64,000 nucleotides of DNA from Diadophis punctatus similis (lineage: Eukaryota; Chordata; Lepidosauria; Squamata; Dipsadidae), in contig JALIGW010000013.1 of assembly GCA_023053685.1 (NCBI GenBank), forward strand, positions 16,467,501 through 16,531,500, given 5' to 3'. Positions 27,900-40,079 of this stretch are shown here, piece by piece. The notes under the pieces are model-generated. The model saw nothing but the letters and a program-made list of their open reading frames with translations, did no database searches and was not told the DNA's origin. How positions within the stretch are numbered: the stretch's first letter is position 1; each line of letters opens with the position of its first letter. Position numbers and translations under genes: made by a program.

Positions 27900-28786
27900 G
27901 AACTAGTTTATTTTCCCCCAGCAGAACAAATTAATGAACTGTTTAGGTCTCTTGCTCAAGAATATATTTCTTATTGCTACAAGGCTATTGTTTATGAATG
28001 ACGCACAAAAAAGCCAGTTAAAAGTGCTTGAACTATATTCATGGTGGCTTAACCTTGAGGCATCTGAATACAGTGTACTTTACTCATTACTCAATGATTT
28101 GTTTCCTGCCTGTTCAAATTTGCAATTGTGATGTGAAACTTGAACCTTGCCTCATGCATGCTAAAGCTGGATATAACTCAGAACTGGGGGGAAAAACATG
28201 AAAATGCATACATGGTCCCTCCTCTGCAGTGCAGGCCTCTGAATAAAATTGACAGGCTTTACTTATATGCTTATTGAAGTCCCACAAAGTCATACTATGA
28301 AGAATTGTACTTTATTTTGTTTCATACAGAGTGCTAATCCCTTAATGTGAATTGTTTGGCTTTGGCAATGCCTTAAATTGCCTGACAGTACTGCAATTTA
28401 TAAATTATGTTTTCTGCCTTAGTGTGATAAGTGGACCCGGTGCCCTGCTATTTATTCAGCCAACAGTTAAGCAAATCATGGGGCAGGAATAAAATTGTGA
28501 TTTGAACAGCTTTGATTTCTGCAACAGCGGATATTCTTTTGGCATTTGTAATTTCAGATAAAACAATCCAGATGAACGAATCCCTAGTGACATTTGGAAG
28601 CAGATTATTGGCCAGAAAAAAAAATTCTCCTAGTAATACTGATGTATAAATGAGAGGAAAAGTGGGGAATGTTTTGGCATAGAATCAACAGGAAACAAAT
28701 AGCAGTTGTTCATACTATGGGTTTAAAAACTCTTGCTGCTGATAACATACTTTAATAAGTTAATATTAATATAACATACTTAATAT
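27900..28786. other. Upstream region, nothing recognised
   Basis: Unique-looking DNA right of IL1R2. A non-coding first exon could lie anywhere from here to about 52 kb, but I cannot point to it. Confidence 0.3.
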
Positions 28787-28869
28787 CCTGCCTCTTGTTG
28801 CCTTTGTTGAATAAGAGAAGGGGAGGAGGGTTGCCCAGAGAGAAGCCGGAGGTGGCGATCGTTCCTCAG

Positions 28870-29070
28870 CACACACCACAGAGAGAAGGGGAGAGAGAGG
28901 GAGAAAGAGAGAGATGGGAGAAAGAGAGAGATGAGGGAAGGAGGGGGAGAGAGAGATGGGTGGGGAGGAAGGGAGATAGAGAGAGAGATGGGGAGAGGGA
29001 AAGAGAGAAAGAAAGATGAGTGGGAGGAAAAAGAGAGGGAGAAAGAAAGAGAGGGAAAAGAGAGAAACAG
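28870..29070. repeat. Purine-rich (GA)n-type tract
   Basis: About 200 bases almost free of pyrimidines on the plus strand, made of GAGA, GGGA and GAAA units. It could form triplex DNA. Confidence 0.9.
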
Positions 29071-29074
29071 ATAC

Positions 29075-29256
29075 CTTTTTCTCATAGAAAACAGACCCAC
29101 AAAACCTGGGTAGGCGTAGCTGGGGGGGGTCATGTCACTTGGTGGGAGTGACGTCGAGTTGGCCATACCCACCCAGGTTTTGTGGCTCCGGGTGTTTTGT
29201 TTTCTCTCGGAAACGGGTCCAAATGGCTCTTTGACTTTTTAAGGTTGCCGACCCTG
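29075..29256. mobile_element. Partial hAT MITE, reversed
   Basis: TTTTGTGGCTCCGGGTGTTT, GGGTCCAAATGGCTC and AAGGTTGCCGACCCTG are the reverse of the element at 27551. The far end is not identifiable beyond the GA tract. An internal inverted pair around ACAAAACCTGGG and CCCAGGTTTTGT is present. Confidence 0.75.
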
Positions 29257-32084
29257 CCCTAGGCTAAGAATCAGAAATGAGCACAGGCCTGACTGGACTG
29301 GTGAAACCTTTAAATCTTTTATAGAGCAGACCTTGGCATTTTGCTACTCCCACATCATATCCGGCCCTTTGGCTGTCCCTGTCTGGCCCATGTGAGGTCA
29401 ATCAGAAATTAGAAATAAAATGTAAATATAGGTCATGCATGCACTACAACTGCATTGCTTTTGTTTTGAAAACAACTGCTATTTTTATTTCAATTTGCCT
29501 ATGCAACTTCACAGCCCTATTGGTTCAGCCCTCCACAACTGTCCCAGTTTCTCATGTGGCCCCCGGGGAAAATTAATTGCCCCCCCCCCCTATATAGCGT
29601 AGTATGAAGCAAGACTATTTTGTTTTTTGCCTCAGGCTGAATTCCATCCCAGATTGGCCTGCAGATCAGGACTAATATTGGACCATTAATTGGTGACGAT
29701 GATCCCACCCAGAACAAACTGCATGAGCTGCCACCACTGAAAATCTGCACAGTATCACAGTGATCAGTCACTCAGTGTCCCTACTGGAATTATGGGGGTT
29801 GGTTGACTATGCAAAGCACTCAGTTGAACAGAGCTTAGTCTAACTATGGACTTCTAAATTGCCATCTCCAAATTTTAACACATCTTTGATTTGATGGTTC
29901 CTCTTCTCCTCTGATTCTAATACTTTCCGTTTCTTATAACTGGGGGGGGGGGAGTTACCATCATGCAAAACAAAACATCTGCCTTAAGTAACTTAAATGG
30001 CAACTCATTGCTTTGGAAGGGTTTTTGTGTGGGGGGGGGAGGTGAACAAAGGTCAGCAGCACTGATAAAGAATATCTTAGGTGGCTTGAGATGATGGCGA
30101 GGAATCCCTAATCTACAACCATCAAGTCACTACAACCAGACTTCCTCTAATCTAGAATCTTCCAGATGTGATGAATGTTCCATTCTCAAATCTTCCAATC
30201 AGCACAGTGTTTGACCATGCTTTTCTGATAATTCTGGATAATACTAAGTGAGGGCCAGTCATTTATGAGGCTAGAGACTTGGAACCAATCTCATTTCTAT
30301 TTCTCTCATCACTTCTATCTTGCATCTGTTGTGTATGTCAGCTCATAACAACCATGTAGATGAAACCATATTTTGGAAGAGAGACTAGCCTCCACTTTAT
30401 TATAAGGGACAAAAACAAACATTGTTATATTTCATATAATTTTCCTTTTGTTGTATATGAACAAAAGAAACAAAAATAAAAAGAGTCTCTTGCTCCTTGA
30501 ATTACATCCAATTTTATAGGCAGGGTATTTTTAATTTTTAAAAATGTGTATTCCCATAAATGTTTCCAGAAGGTTCTCCACGTATGATTTATTACAGCAT
30601 TTAAGAATAATCAAGCTGCATTCCACTTAATAGTCAAACTCCCTGTCTTTCTACTACTCTGGCTACCTAATGATGCAATCAACTGATTTCTCTTCCACCT
30701 CAACTTTAACAACAATAACAACAACAACGACAAGAACAACAACCCCATTTTCTCTTACCTGTAGCTCTTCATTGTCTGGCTTTAGCAATATCCAGATAAC
30801 TACAACACACAGAAGAGTAGATGATCTTAAATACCCCAGAGAAAACGCACGGGAAATTTCCCCACATTTCCCAATTAACATTTGTTAGAAAAGTCACTTG
30901 AAGAATACCTTTTCCACATGGTGTAGCAATGTTGCGGTGGGGTATGTGTGAGAGTTTGAATCAATACTTGCCAAGAGTAAGCATATTGCCCAAAAGAGGG
31001 GAAATGACTGCTACATATAGATATACACAAAGTTCCCTTTTTCGTTTGTGGGATGCTGTTTCTTTTCACCAGTGAAAATTCGTTGGTTGTTGCTATTTAG
31101 ATTTTCAATGAAGTTGAAGATCTGTCATTCATAGGAGACTTTCATTGAAGTAGGTCATTTATTGAATTAATTGAAAAATATGTTAATTTCCCTCAGATTA
31201 TCATTACATTCTCAAGCTTTATTGGCTGAATCCACAAAATTTTCACTGTGTATATCTGAGATACCTGTATATAGAGATATCTACTTTCCGCAACCCAAGT
31301 ACAGTTGGAATAGAATAAAAAGTGAAAGGAAACTCTTGCTGAAATCACAGATCTCAGGAATAGATTGCCATTTAAACTAGAACGGAAAAAGAAAATGTTT
31401 CAGCAAAAACTTCTTAGAGAAAAAAAAAGTCATTAAAAACCCCAAATGACTCAGGGAGTTTAGATGGTAAATGACAGAAACAACTATATCTACATAAAAT
31501 ATATTTTTAAAGACATTGCTTCCTTCTCATCCATTTCTTCAATTGTGTGGGAATTGAGCGGTTGATTAAACCTCTCATTTGCTTCGTCATAGTCTATGAC
31601 TGTCTCTGGTCTGCTCTTATTGTGAGCAATTGCTGACACTGGCTGCTCTCTCAGGGCATCGTGGGTGGCAGAATATTTTCATCAGGCCTCAGCCTTTTCA
31701 GCAACAGTGCCAGTTCTCTGAGAAAACCACCTTTGAAGATCTAGCACTTTCCCTTCCTGAGATGCCCCTTCCAGCATCTCAGAAAGATGCTGTTCCGAAA
31801 GGTTCTGCTTTACTTGATTTTGGGGTAATTGCCATTATTACTGAGATCTGATTCTATGCTGACTTGCATGCTTTCCATTGATATAGTGTTTTCTATTTCA
31901 TATTAACACCCCACAATCATCTAGATTGCAGAAAGAGCCAAATATAATATCTAAATAAACCATCAACCAACAACACAAATGAGCAAAGCCATTGCAAAGC
32001 AATGCCAGTAGCATGTCTTAGAATTAGTTCCGCTTAACAAATCTGAACACCAAGAATGATGTTTCCCACACATTAAAATAATGT
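29257..32084. other. Upstream region, mostly unrecognised
   Basis: Unique-looking DNA with short G runs and an ACAACA-type tract near 30709-30740. No exon or repeat terminus is convincing. Confidence 0.35.
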
Positions 32085-32094
32085 ACCATAAGTA

Positions 32095-33040
32095 TGGGAT
32101 GCAGTGGCTCAGTGGCTAAGACACTGAGCTTGTCGATCGAAAGATCGGCAGTTCAGCAGTTCGAATCCCTAGTGCCACATAATGGGGTGAGCTCCCGTTA
32201 CTTGTCCCAGCTTCTGCCAACCTTGCAGTTTGAAAGCACATAACAAATGCAAGTAGTAAAATAGGGATCACCTTTAGTAGGAAGGTAACAGTGTTCTGTG
32301 CACCTTTGGCATTGTTGTGGCCCGCCCGCAACTTGTGCAGCCTGGGCCTTTGGAGCCTTCAGTACCTCTTGGCAGTGCTGAGAAAGGAGGGGCTACTCCT
32401 TTCCTGAATGCAAGAGCACGCAGGGCTGCCAAGAGGCAGGAAGGTTTATTCCAGAGGAGGTCTACTCAGGAGTAAGACTTGGGGCTAATTGGTCACTCCC
32501 CTAGTCTATTTAAGGTCATCAGTTGCAGCTAACAAGCTTCAGAGAACAAAGAAAAAGAGACCTGTCTGATCATAGCTTGCTCCATGACTCTTGTTTTGGC
32601 ATTCTCTGCGTTGGCTTGGATTATCAAGGACTAATTTCTAGGAACTTTGCCAACTCTTGGAAACTCCGTAAGATAAACAGACTCAATTGCTCGTCATTGT
32701 CTTCAAACTCTTTGAACTGATACCAGCTATTAATGAAGCTTAATTGATAGCTGGTTGCTTGCTGATAACAGTTTGTTTGAAAATTGGTGTGTGCATCTTG
32801 TTTACTACTAAGACATTTTATTAGTAGCCTTTGTTTCATTAAATAAGTGTGTACAAACTGCTAGTGTGGTTGTGTGCTTCGTGGGGACAGAACAGGCATT
32901 TAGTCATGCCAGCCACATGAGCACGGAGATGACTTCGGACAGCACTGTCTCTTCGGCTTGGAAACGGAGATGAACACCGCCCCCTAGAGTCAGGAACGAC
33001 GAGCACATATGTGCGAGGTGAACCTTTACCTTTACCTTTT
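32095..33040 (+). mobile_element. tRNA-derived squamate SINE, split by a solo LTR
   Basis: The SINE head GGATGCAGTGGCTCAGTGGC and TTCGAATCCC run to 32312, and the body resumes at 32895 (TTTAGTCATGCC, CCCCCTAGAGTCAGGAACGA), ending in ACCTTTACC units. Target duplications ACCATAAGTA (32085-32094) and ACCATAGGTA (33041-33050) bracket it, one mismatch apart. The LTR entered between GGCA and TTTAG. Confidence 0.88.
32313..32894. mobile_element. Solo LTR (582 bp) inside a SINE
   Basis: Starts TGTTGTGGCCC, ends GGGACAGAACA (TGTT...AACA), and is bracketed by the exact 5-bp duplication GGCAT at 32308-32312 and 32895-32899. TATTTAAG near 32515 may be a promoter TATA box. No internal retroviral genes remain. 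Whether it is an endogenous retrovirus or Ty3-type LTR cannot be told without the internal part. Confidence 0.85.
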
Positions 33041-33105
33041 ACCATAGGTATAACAAGTCAAAATACATGTACATGTGCAAATAACATTTTACAATGCCTT
33101 TACAA

Positions 33106-33396
33106 CATACATGGGTTCTATTTACCTTCCCTACCGGTTCGCATCGCGACGGAAGTGCATGTTTTGCACACACGCGCTTCGCTTGCACACACGTCACTTT
33201 TCAGAAATGACCCTCTGTGCATGTGCAGAAGCCTTTGCACATGCGAAGAAGGTGGGTTTTTTTTGCAATCTGCGACAATCAGAGGACTGGTTCGGGAGCA
33301 TGGACTGCCGGTCATTTCTGCTGGTTCAGCGAGTGGCGGCAAATTTCCGCTACTGGTTCTAAAGAACCGGTCCAAACTGGCAGCAACCCACCACTG
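33106..33396. mobile_element. hAT-type MITE, 291 bp
   Basis: Right end CAACCCACCACTG, left end CATACATGGGTTC (decayed). The 8-bp duplication CTTTACAA/CTTTACAC lies at 33098-33105 and 33397-33404. CCGGTTCG and GAACCGGTCC are inverted inside. Degraded NRF1-like repeats lie at about 33213-33245. Confidence 0.8.
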
Positions 33397-33840
33397 CTTT
33401 ACACATGATGCATCTAGTAGCCATTCAGTTTTTGATGTGTGCATCATTGTTTTTCTAGTTCTCCCATTAGTGGACTTTCACTGATCCACTTAGGGCATAA
33501 TCTACTTCAATCTGAGGTTCTCATCACTTCCTTTTAATATGTTATCTTGGTATTTCTGGATGGTGACCACAATTCAATCATAATAGGAATTAGAGGAATT
33601 TTATGTGAGATTATAATAATACTGAATAAGGAAATCGTTCATCTAAATTCATTCCCATCAACAGAATAATGTAAACCAACCAGATTAGCTGAGGCAAATA
33701 CTTTGAAGTAAAAATACTTTTAAAAGCTATAATTCTGGAAATAAGAAAGTAAAGAAATGTGGATATATAACATTTACACAAACCCTTGTATTAGCAATAA
33801 AAGCTAATATATATCAGACATTAGACTGTAGACATGATTA

Positions 33841-34043
33841 TATGTATGTGTGCCTTCAAGTCATTGAGGGAAACTGCCCGAATGAGTTCCTGCAGTTTTC
33901 TTGGCAAAAATTCAGAAATGGATTGCCCTTGCTTGCTTCTTAGGACTAAGAGAGAAGGACTGGCAAATGGTCACTTTAAGCCTAAGGTAGGACTAGAACT
34001 CTAAGTTTCCAGCTTAGTGCTTTAACCACTACACCAAACTGGG
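33841..34043 (-). mobile_element. tRNA-derived squamate SINE, minus strand
   Basis: Reverse complement carries GTGTAGTGGTTAAAGCAC, GAGTTCTAGTCC and CTGCAGGAACTCATTCGG, the family of 25231-25455. The body is moderately decayed. Confidence 0.75.
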
Positions 34044-34084
34044 GTTCATAATTAACTTTCTAAAAATTCCGTGCCATCATGTCA

Positions 34085-34560
34085 ATTTAGCCAGACTATT
34101 GCAATGCGCTAAACACTGGGCTGTCCTTGAAAGGCATCCGGAAGCTCCAGTTGGTTCAAAATGCAGTGTCCCAAACGGTTTTGTGCAGAGCTAGGTGTGC
34201 ACTTGTGTTACCTCTCCTGTGGGAGTGGTCAATTTGCTTCCAGGTGCAATTCAAGGTGCTGTTTGTCATCTTTAAAGCCCTTCATGGTTTGGGACCGGGT
34301 TATCTGAGGGACTCTTGCCTGTCACATCCACCCGACCACCTAGAGTGGGAAGGCAAGGAATGTTACGACTCTTATCCATTAAGGAGATACATCTGGCAGG
34401 ACCCAGAAGGAGGGCCTTCTCCGTGGTGGTTCCCTTCCTTTGAAACATCATCTCCACAGACATTAAACTGGCCCCCACTTTGACACTCTTTTGTAAAGCC
34501 CTGAAGACTTGGTTTTGCCAGCAGGCTCATTTGATTGTGGGTTGTCGTGGCACTGGGTAT
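34085..34560 (+). mobile_element. Old CR1/L2/L3-type LINE fragment, plus strand
   Basis: Frame pieces DYCNALNTGL, IRKLQLVQNAVS, FQVQFKVLFVIFKALHG and GPGYLRDS follow the same order as the RT C-terminal region at 37248-37700. Frameshifts and stops are present. Confidence 0.85.
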
Positions 34561-34577
34561 TGTGGTTTTTAAAATCA

Positions 34578-34848
34578 CCATATTTTTGGAGTATAAGACG
34601 TACCTTTTTCTCTCCTAAAAGAGGCTGAAAATTATACTCTGAATGTAGCTTTTACTAAGCTTTTTTTCAGCCCTAACAAGGTGCTAATGCAATCTTCCCA
34701 AAACAGCAAAAAATAGCAAAGAAAAAGAAGCAAAAAAAAAGATGGCGGTGGCCACGGACTGGCACCGACAGAACCGGTTCCCGTGACATCACCACTGGTT
34801 TGCTACCGGTTCTATCGAACCGGTCCAAACCAGGAGGAACCCACCTCT
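34578..34848. mobile_element. Two truncated DNA-element ends
   Basis: CCATATTTTTGGAGTATAAG at 34578 is an end of the TA-flanked CCGTATTTTTCGG family. From about 34741 the right end of a CAGTGGTGGGTTCC-type hAT element follows (AAAGATGGCGGT, GAACCGGTCCAAACC, GGAACCCACCTCTG). Neither is complete. Confidence 0.6.
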
Positions 34849-35184
34849 GACACGAACGCAGCTAGATTTTTCCCACCAAAGTGGTACTTATCTATTTGCA
34901 ATATTGCATGTTTTCAAACTGCTGTGGGTAGGAGCCAGGGAGCAGACAGCAGGAGCTCACCCTGTCTTGTGGAACCAGGCTCGAACCACTGGAATGCAGA
35001 TTATTTCTGGCCAGCAGTTACAGCCTCATTAAGCCACTGCACCACTCTGCACCCAAGTCAACAGTGACTTAATAGTACAAAATCAATTTGTCACCAGGTC
35101 TACAGGAAAGAAATATTTTTGCTATTCCTCATGTTGATTGACTATTTCAGTCCTAAAGCCAGCAGCCCTTTCATTTGCCTATAG

Positions 35185-35320
35185 CAGGGGTTCCCAGCCC
35201 TGGCCATTTTCAAACATATAGACTTCAACTCCCAGGATTCCACAGTTAATATTGCCTTTGTTAAGAATTCTGGGAACTGAAGTCTACTTATTTTCAATTT
35301 GCCACAGTTGGAAAGCACTG
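35185..35320. mobile_element. Short palindromic hAT-type MITE, 136 bp
   Basis: Starts CAGGGGTTCCCAGCCCTGG, ends CAGTTGGAAAGCACTG, with ACTTCAACTCCCAG inverted inside. Degenerate 8-bp duplication GCCTATAG/ACCTATAA. Confidence 0.8.
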
Positions 35321-35328
35321 ACCTATAA

Positions 35329-37060
35329 GGATGAAAATGTATTATGTACCTAGCCATGTATTCTGATTACTCAAATATAAGTTCTCATATCATATGTCTA
35401 TAGTATATTGTACCTAACCAATTGTAATTATTTTGTTTAAAATGAGATTTTTGACATTAATCTTTTTCTTAATGTCTACATGGCTACTCTCCTGAATCCT
35501 TTGGAAATATAAATTTATATTGTAAACATGGCTTTCGAGTAAGGGATGGATATTTGCCAGTGCTAATCAATTTCTGGGAAGCCCTTGATATCTTCTTACT
35601 GGAATGGTAAAGAATTACAATTCTCACATGATATTTGGGGCTTTTTTAATTTAAAGTATGTTGTGTGCAGCTGCATTTACTGGAAAACATTCTCTCAGGA
35701 TTTCAGAGACATGCTCTTTGACCTTTTTTTTTGCCTAGGAGGATTGTTTTGGCAAATCACAGAAGCACTTTATTACCAGATGGAATTGCTTAGATCTTTA
35801 AATTCTAAATCTGAATCAGCAAGAAGCTATATAGACAGTTCTCAGTAGGCAGCTCCTTCTTAGGACTTTCCAAAATAACAATTAGTTTATGTGAACATGT
35901 ACAGGTTTCATTAATAAGATTTTATGGATTCAGAAACTATATTTTTGTCCTGAATTGATTCACTCTTCTATTCTTCCTATGGAAATATTTACTTCTGAAC
36001 AAATTATCATCCTACTCAGGTCAATTGGTGAACTCCAGTTCTATATAATTCTCTTCTTTGGAGAAAAGTTATTGTGAATTGATATTCAAGTGCTGTATTG
36101 CTTTAATCACAGCAAATGGATTTATTGTTGCCTGGAATTTTTTTTAAAAAAGAACTTTTCAGTTCCCAAAAATTTAAGGATTAAAGACCACAAGACCCCC
36201 AAATTGTACCATGGAATTCAATGTTTAATGTTTTTAAATAAAATGAATTTGGTCCCCAGAGCCACAAATAAGCCTCTTAATTGACATATGTCTCTTTTAA
36301 AATAACTAAAACTGGAAAGAACTTTGGCCTAGAATTTCAAAGCCTTCTCCTCTAATTAGATCACTGCGTTGGCTGCTATGGTCCTGCTGTCCTGAAGCAA
36401 AATTAAGTCATACATTAAGTGAAAGACTCCATCCCAAAGAAGATGTTTGCCCCCAATTTGTAAGCCTTCTCTGTTTAGATAAATTCTACTAAACTATCCT
36501 GCTATTAATGTGTAGTTCAATATTGATGTTTTATGGATGTTTTTACCTTATGAGTTTTCATTTCTGCTTTGGGAAGTTCCTGGATACTAAGAAAGTAAAG
36601 AATTGTTCCTTCCTAATCAGTCCTATGCTATTGTACTTCTTTTAGAAAGGGTATTATTTTAAACCTCTAAAGAAGTTTTAGATAAGTAGGATTTCCCCCC
36701 TCCAGACTCAGGTGATCAGGAAAATGATTAGGTGGATCTATTTCCCTTGAAATGTTCTTGAATCTATTCAATATCCCAGACTTCTATGACATTTTAGATG
36801 ACATTAACAGTGATATCTATAAAGCAAACTTGGATAACATGCAAACCTGCAAATATTATTCAACTGCAACTTAATTGTCCATCATTAGTGGCCAAGCGGG
36901 CTAGGACTCATGGGATTCAGAATTCAGTAATATTTAGGTGATGTTGTCCATCCCTACTTTCAAACACCTCTGAATCTCATAGATCCTACTTGTCGGGCAA
37001 ATTCTAGAAAACAACCAAAGTGTGATTTCTCCACGTACCAGATGCTACAAGGTATTATGT
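35329..37060. other. Intergenic, nothing recognised
   Basis: A/T-rich unique-looking DNA. No supported exon. Confidence 0.4.
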
Positions 37061-38840
37061 TTATTTATTTATTTATTTATTTATTTAAACGCTCTTATAG
37101 GCCGCCCAATCCCGTGGGACTCAGGGCGGCGTACAACATGAATAAGAAGCGTACATTTAAAAACAGTCGTCATTAATTTAAATTAAAAATATAATTAAAA
37201 AGAAGACATTATAAACACAACATTCAGGGGGAATCAGATTAACCTATTCACCCCATCTGCCGGAAGAGCCATGTTTTTAAGGCTTTACGGAAGGCCAGTA
37301 GGGTGGGGATAATCCGGATCTCTGGTGGCAGTTGGTTCCAGAGGGACGGGGCTCCCACAGAGAAGGCCCTCCCCCGCGGTCCCGCCAACCGACATTGTTT
37401 GGCCGACGGGACCCGGAGGAGGCCCTCTCTGTGGGACCTAACCGGTCTTAGGGAGGTGTGTGGTAGGATGCGGTCCCGCAGGTAGCCTGGCCCTGAGCCA
37501 TGTAGGGCTTTAAAGGTAGCGACCAACACCTTAAATTGCACCCAGAGACTAACTGGTAGCCAATGCAGCTGGCGAAGGATAGGTGTTACGTGGGTGTATC
37601 TCGGTACACCCACTACTGCACGCGCAGCTGCATTCTGTACCAGCTGGAGTCTCCGGATGCTCTTTGAGGGTAGCCCCATGTAGAGCGCGTTACAGTAGTC
37701 TAGCCGTGAGGTGACAAGGGCATGAGTGACTGTGAGCAAGGCCTCCCTCTCCAAGTAAGGTCGCAATTGGTGCACAAGACGAATTTGTGCAAAGGTCCCC
37801 CTAGCCACAGCTGAAAGATGTTGCTCCAATTTTAGCTGTGGATCTAGGAGGACACCCAAATTGCGAACCTGTTCTGAGGGAGTCAATTTTTCTCCCCCAA
37901 GAACCAAGGAGGGACAGTCGACATAGTCCTTGGGAGGCAATATCCAGAGCCACTCAGTCTTGTCTGGGTTGAGCCTGAGTCTGTTCACTCCCATCCAGAC
38001 CCTCACATCGTCCAGGCAACGGCACATTACATCAACCGCTTCACTGAACTGACACGGGGTGGAGATGTATAACTGGGTATCGTCAGCATACTGCTGATAC
38101 CTCACCCCATGTCGTCGAATGATCTCACCTAGCGGTTTCATGTAAATGTTAAACAGGATGGGCGAGAGGACCGAGCCCTGTGGCACCCCGCAAACCAGGG
38201 GCCTAGGGGCCGACCTCTGTCCTCCTGTCAACACCGACTGCGTCCTGTCAGAGAGATAGGAGGAGAACCACCGTAAAACAGTGCCTCCCACTCCCATCTC
38301 CCCAAGACGACGTAGAAGGATACCATGGTCAATGGTATCGAAAGCCGCTGAGAGGTCAAGTAGCACCAGGATGGAGGAATGACCCCCATCCCGGGCTCGC
38401 CAGAGATCATCCATCAGCGCGACCAAAGCAGTCTCCGTACTGTAGCCGCGCCTGAAACCCGATTGAAAGGGATCCAGATAATCAGTATCCTCCAATAGCC
38501 GCAGGAGTTGGAGCGACACCACCTTCTCAACAACTTTACCCAAAAAGGGTAAGTTGGAGACTGGACGGAAGTTCTTTAAATCCGCTGGGTCCAGGGAAGG
38601 CTTCTTGAGGAGGGGCCTCACCACCGCAGCTTTTAAAGGCTGTGGGATGGATCCCTCTCTCAAAGAAGCGATCACAACCGCCTGGAGCCAGCCGCGTGTC
38701 ACCTCCCTGCTGGCAGAAACCAGCCAGGAGGGGCACGGGTCCAATAAACAGGTGGAGGCGCTCATCGCTCCTATGGCCTTGTCCACATCCTCAGGAGTGA
38801 CAGGTTCAAACTTCAAATGTTGATATGGATTATACATGGG
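37061..38840 (-). mobile_element. CR1/L2/L3-type LINE, 5'-truncated, 3' end intact
   Basis: On the minus strand the element runs from the RT region to a 3' UTR with GTACGCCGCCCTGAGTCCC and TTGGGCGGCCTATAAGAGCG, ending in (ATAA)n at 37061-37086. The 5' end is lost at about 38840, before the endonuclease. The uninterrupted frame inside suggests a fairly recent insertion. Confidence 0.92.
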
Positions 38841-38894
38841 TTTTGATCTTATAGTATCCTGAAAATGGAATAACTTTATGCCAATATTTATCAT
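37248..38894 (-). CDS. LINE reverse transcriptase, partial open frame
   Basis: A 548-codon frame without a stop encodes the reverse transcriptase and C-terminal part of a CR1-superfamily non-LTR retrotransposon. Seen: FRPVSNLPFL (109-118), LLDLSAAFDT with the first catalytic Asp (178-187), GVPQGSVLSP (236-245), YADDTQL with the catalytic Asp pair (269-275), then SRLDYCNALY and LQLVQNAA. The first 20-25 residues probably come from flanking DNA, because homology begins near FEPVTPEDV. The apurinic endonuclease and first ORF are absent, so the copy cannot move by itself. Confidence 0.88.
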   Translation of the reverse strand: MINIGIKLFHFQDTIRSKPMYNPYQHLKFEPVTPEDVDKAIGAMSASTCLLDPCPSWLVSASREVTRGWLQAVVIASLREGSIPQPLKAAVVRPLLKKPSLDPADLKNFRPVSNLPFLGKVVEKVVSLQLLRLLEDTDYLDPFQSGFRRGYSTETALVALMDDLWRARDGGHSSILVLLDLSAAFDTIDHGILLRRLGEMGVGGTVLRWFSSYLSDRTQSVLTGGQRSAPRPLVCGVPQGSVLSPILFNIYMKPLGEIIRRHGVRYQQYADDTQLYISTPCQFSEAVDVMCRCLDDVRVWMGVNRLRLNPDKTEWLWILPPKDYVDCPSLVLGGEKLTPSEQVRNLGVLLDPQLKLEQHLSAVARGTFAQIRLVHQLRPYLEREALLTVTHALVTSRLDYCNALYMGLPSKSIRRLQLVQNAAARAVVGVPRYTHVTPILRQLHWLPVSLWVQFKVLVATFKALHGSGPGYLRDRILPHTSLRPVRSHREGLLRVPSAKQCRLAGPRGRAFSVGAPSLWNQLPPEIRIIPTLLAFRKALKTWLFRQMG

Positions 38895-39793
38895 ATTGTC
38901 TTGCCATTTTATTGTATAGCTTTGCTTTATATACAGTATTTATATATGGTTAAGGTATGATCAAATATCTTGAAATGATGAAAATATACAAGACTCTTTC
39001 AAAGCAGGTAATGGAGGCAGAAAGTTTGATCCGGTAGGTATAAGTTTATGCAGCATGTGGAAATTCCAGAATGAAGACTTCTATGATGACAGATCAAGAG
39101 ATGGTTCATCATCGCATGCTGGATGAAATGACACTCATGTTGACAAATGGCTGAATGAACAAGAACTGGAAATGGCAAAGCCTCATCAACAATTATGCAA
39201 GTGAACGGGAACTCTTTAATTATTTGGCCCATCACATAGAATGATATACAGTACATGGTGGCCTTCCCTTTGTAATTCTTCTAGAACTCAAATTTAACCT
39301 GGTCACCTCTGTTTTGAATAGTTGTAGGAGAGTAACTGAAGGATTTAAACATTTTAATTCAGAAAGTGAAGAATAAAATGGATTTGTTTCTTTGGAACTA
39401 TTTTCTCCAGAATCGTTAGAACAAATAGCAGCACTGGAGATATCAAGAACCTCTTTACAATCCTATTTTTCTTGGAAATAGTTATGTATTCTTTGCCAAT
39501 TATACCTCATCGGGCTCCACATAGCTGGCAAAATCAGAAAAGCAAGAATAGCATGGAATTCAGGAAATGTCTTTAGTGCTGGTCTGAAATGAAAAACATT
39601 GAAAACTGTAAAAGTAAATAATCAGCTTTAATTGTAGCAAGTTAATTAGGATGGAGTCTCACATTTCTTATCTGGACTGTGTAGCTTCTTCTCAGATATA
39701 GTCACTCACACATATACAATTCTGTGGCTAAAAGGGTGAAAACAGTGTAACAATTAATACTGCATTCCAACATGCATATTGGAGGTGGGAGGG
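38841..39793. other. Intergenic, nothing recognised
   Basis: Unique-looking A/T-rich DNA between a LINE and a hAT element. Confidence 0.4.
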
Positions 39794-39801
39794 GTGGGGA
39801 A

Positions 39802-40079
39802 CAGGGGCGGGTTACTCTTACCTTCTCCTACCGGTGCACATTGCAATGTTGCGTGCATGCGTGCGTCCTCTCGTGTGATTTTGGCTCTCTGCGCATGCGC
39901 AGGACAATTTTACTTCCACGCATGCACAGAGAGCCCAAAACCGTGAAAAAATGTGGAAAAAAGATGGCGGTGCACACGGACCAGCAAACAAAGCACCAGA
40001 GCCTTCGCGCCAATATTATGCAATTGGTGGTCCCTACCCGAACGGAGCTCTGGACCACACCGGGAGGAACCCACCCCTG
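39802..40079. mobile_element. hAT-type MITE, 278 bp
   Basis: Ends CAGGGGCGGGTTAC and GGAACCCACCCCTG. The exact 8-bp duplication GTGGGGAA lies at 39794-39801 and 40080-40087. Carries an NRF1-like palindrome (39886-39902) and AAAGATGGCGGT (YY1-like, about 39959-39970). Confidence 0.92.

Noticed and set aside
32100..32180. tRNA gene
   Set aside because: tRNA-like boxes are the head of a SINE with target duplications. The cloverleaf is not maintained.
33011..33484. 157-codon frame
   Set aside because: Formed by a SINE tail and the hAT MITE at 33106-33396.
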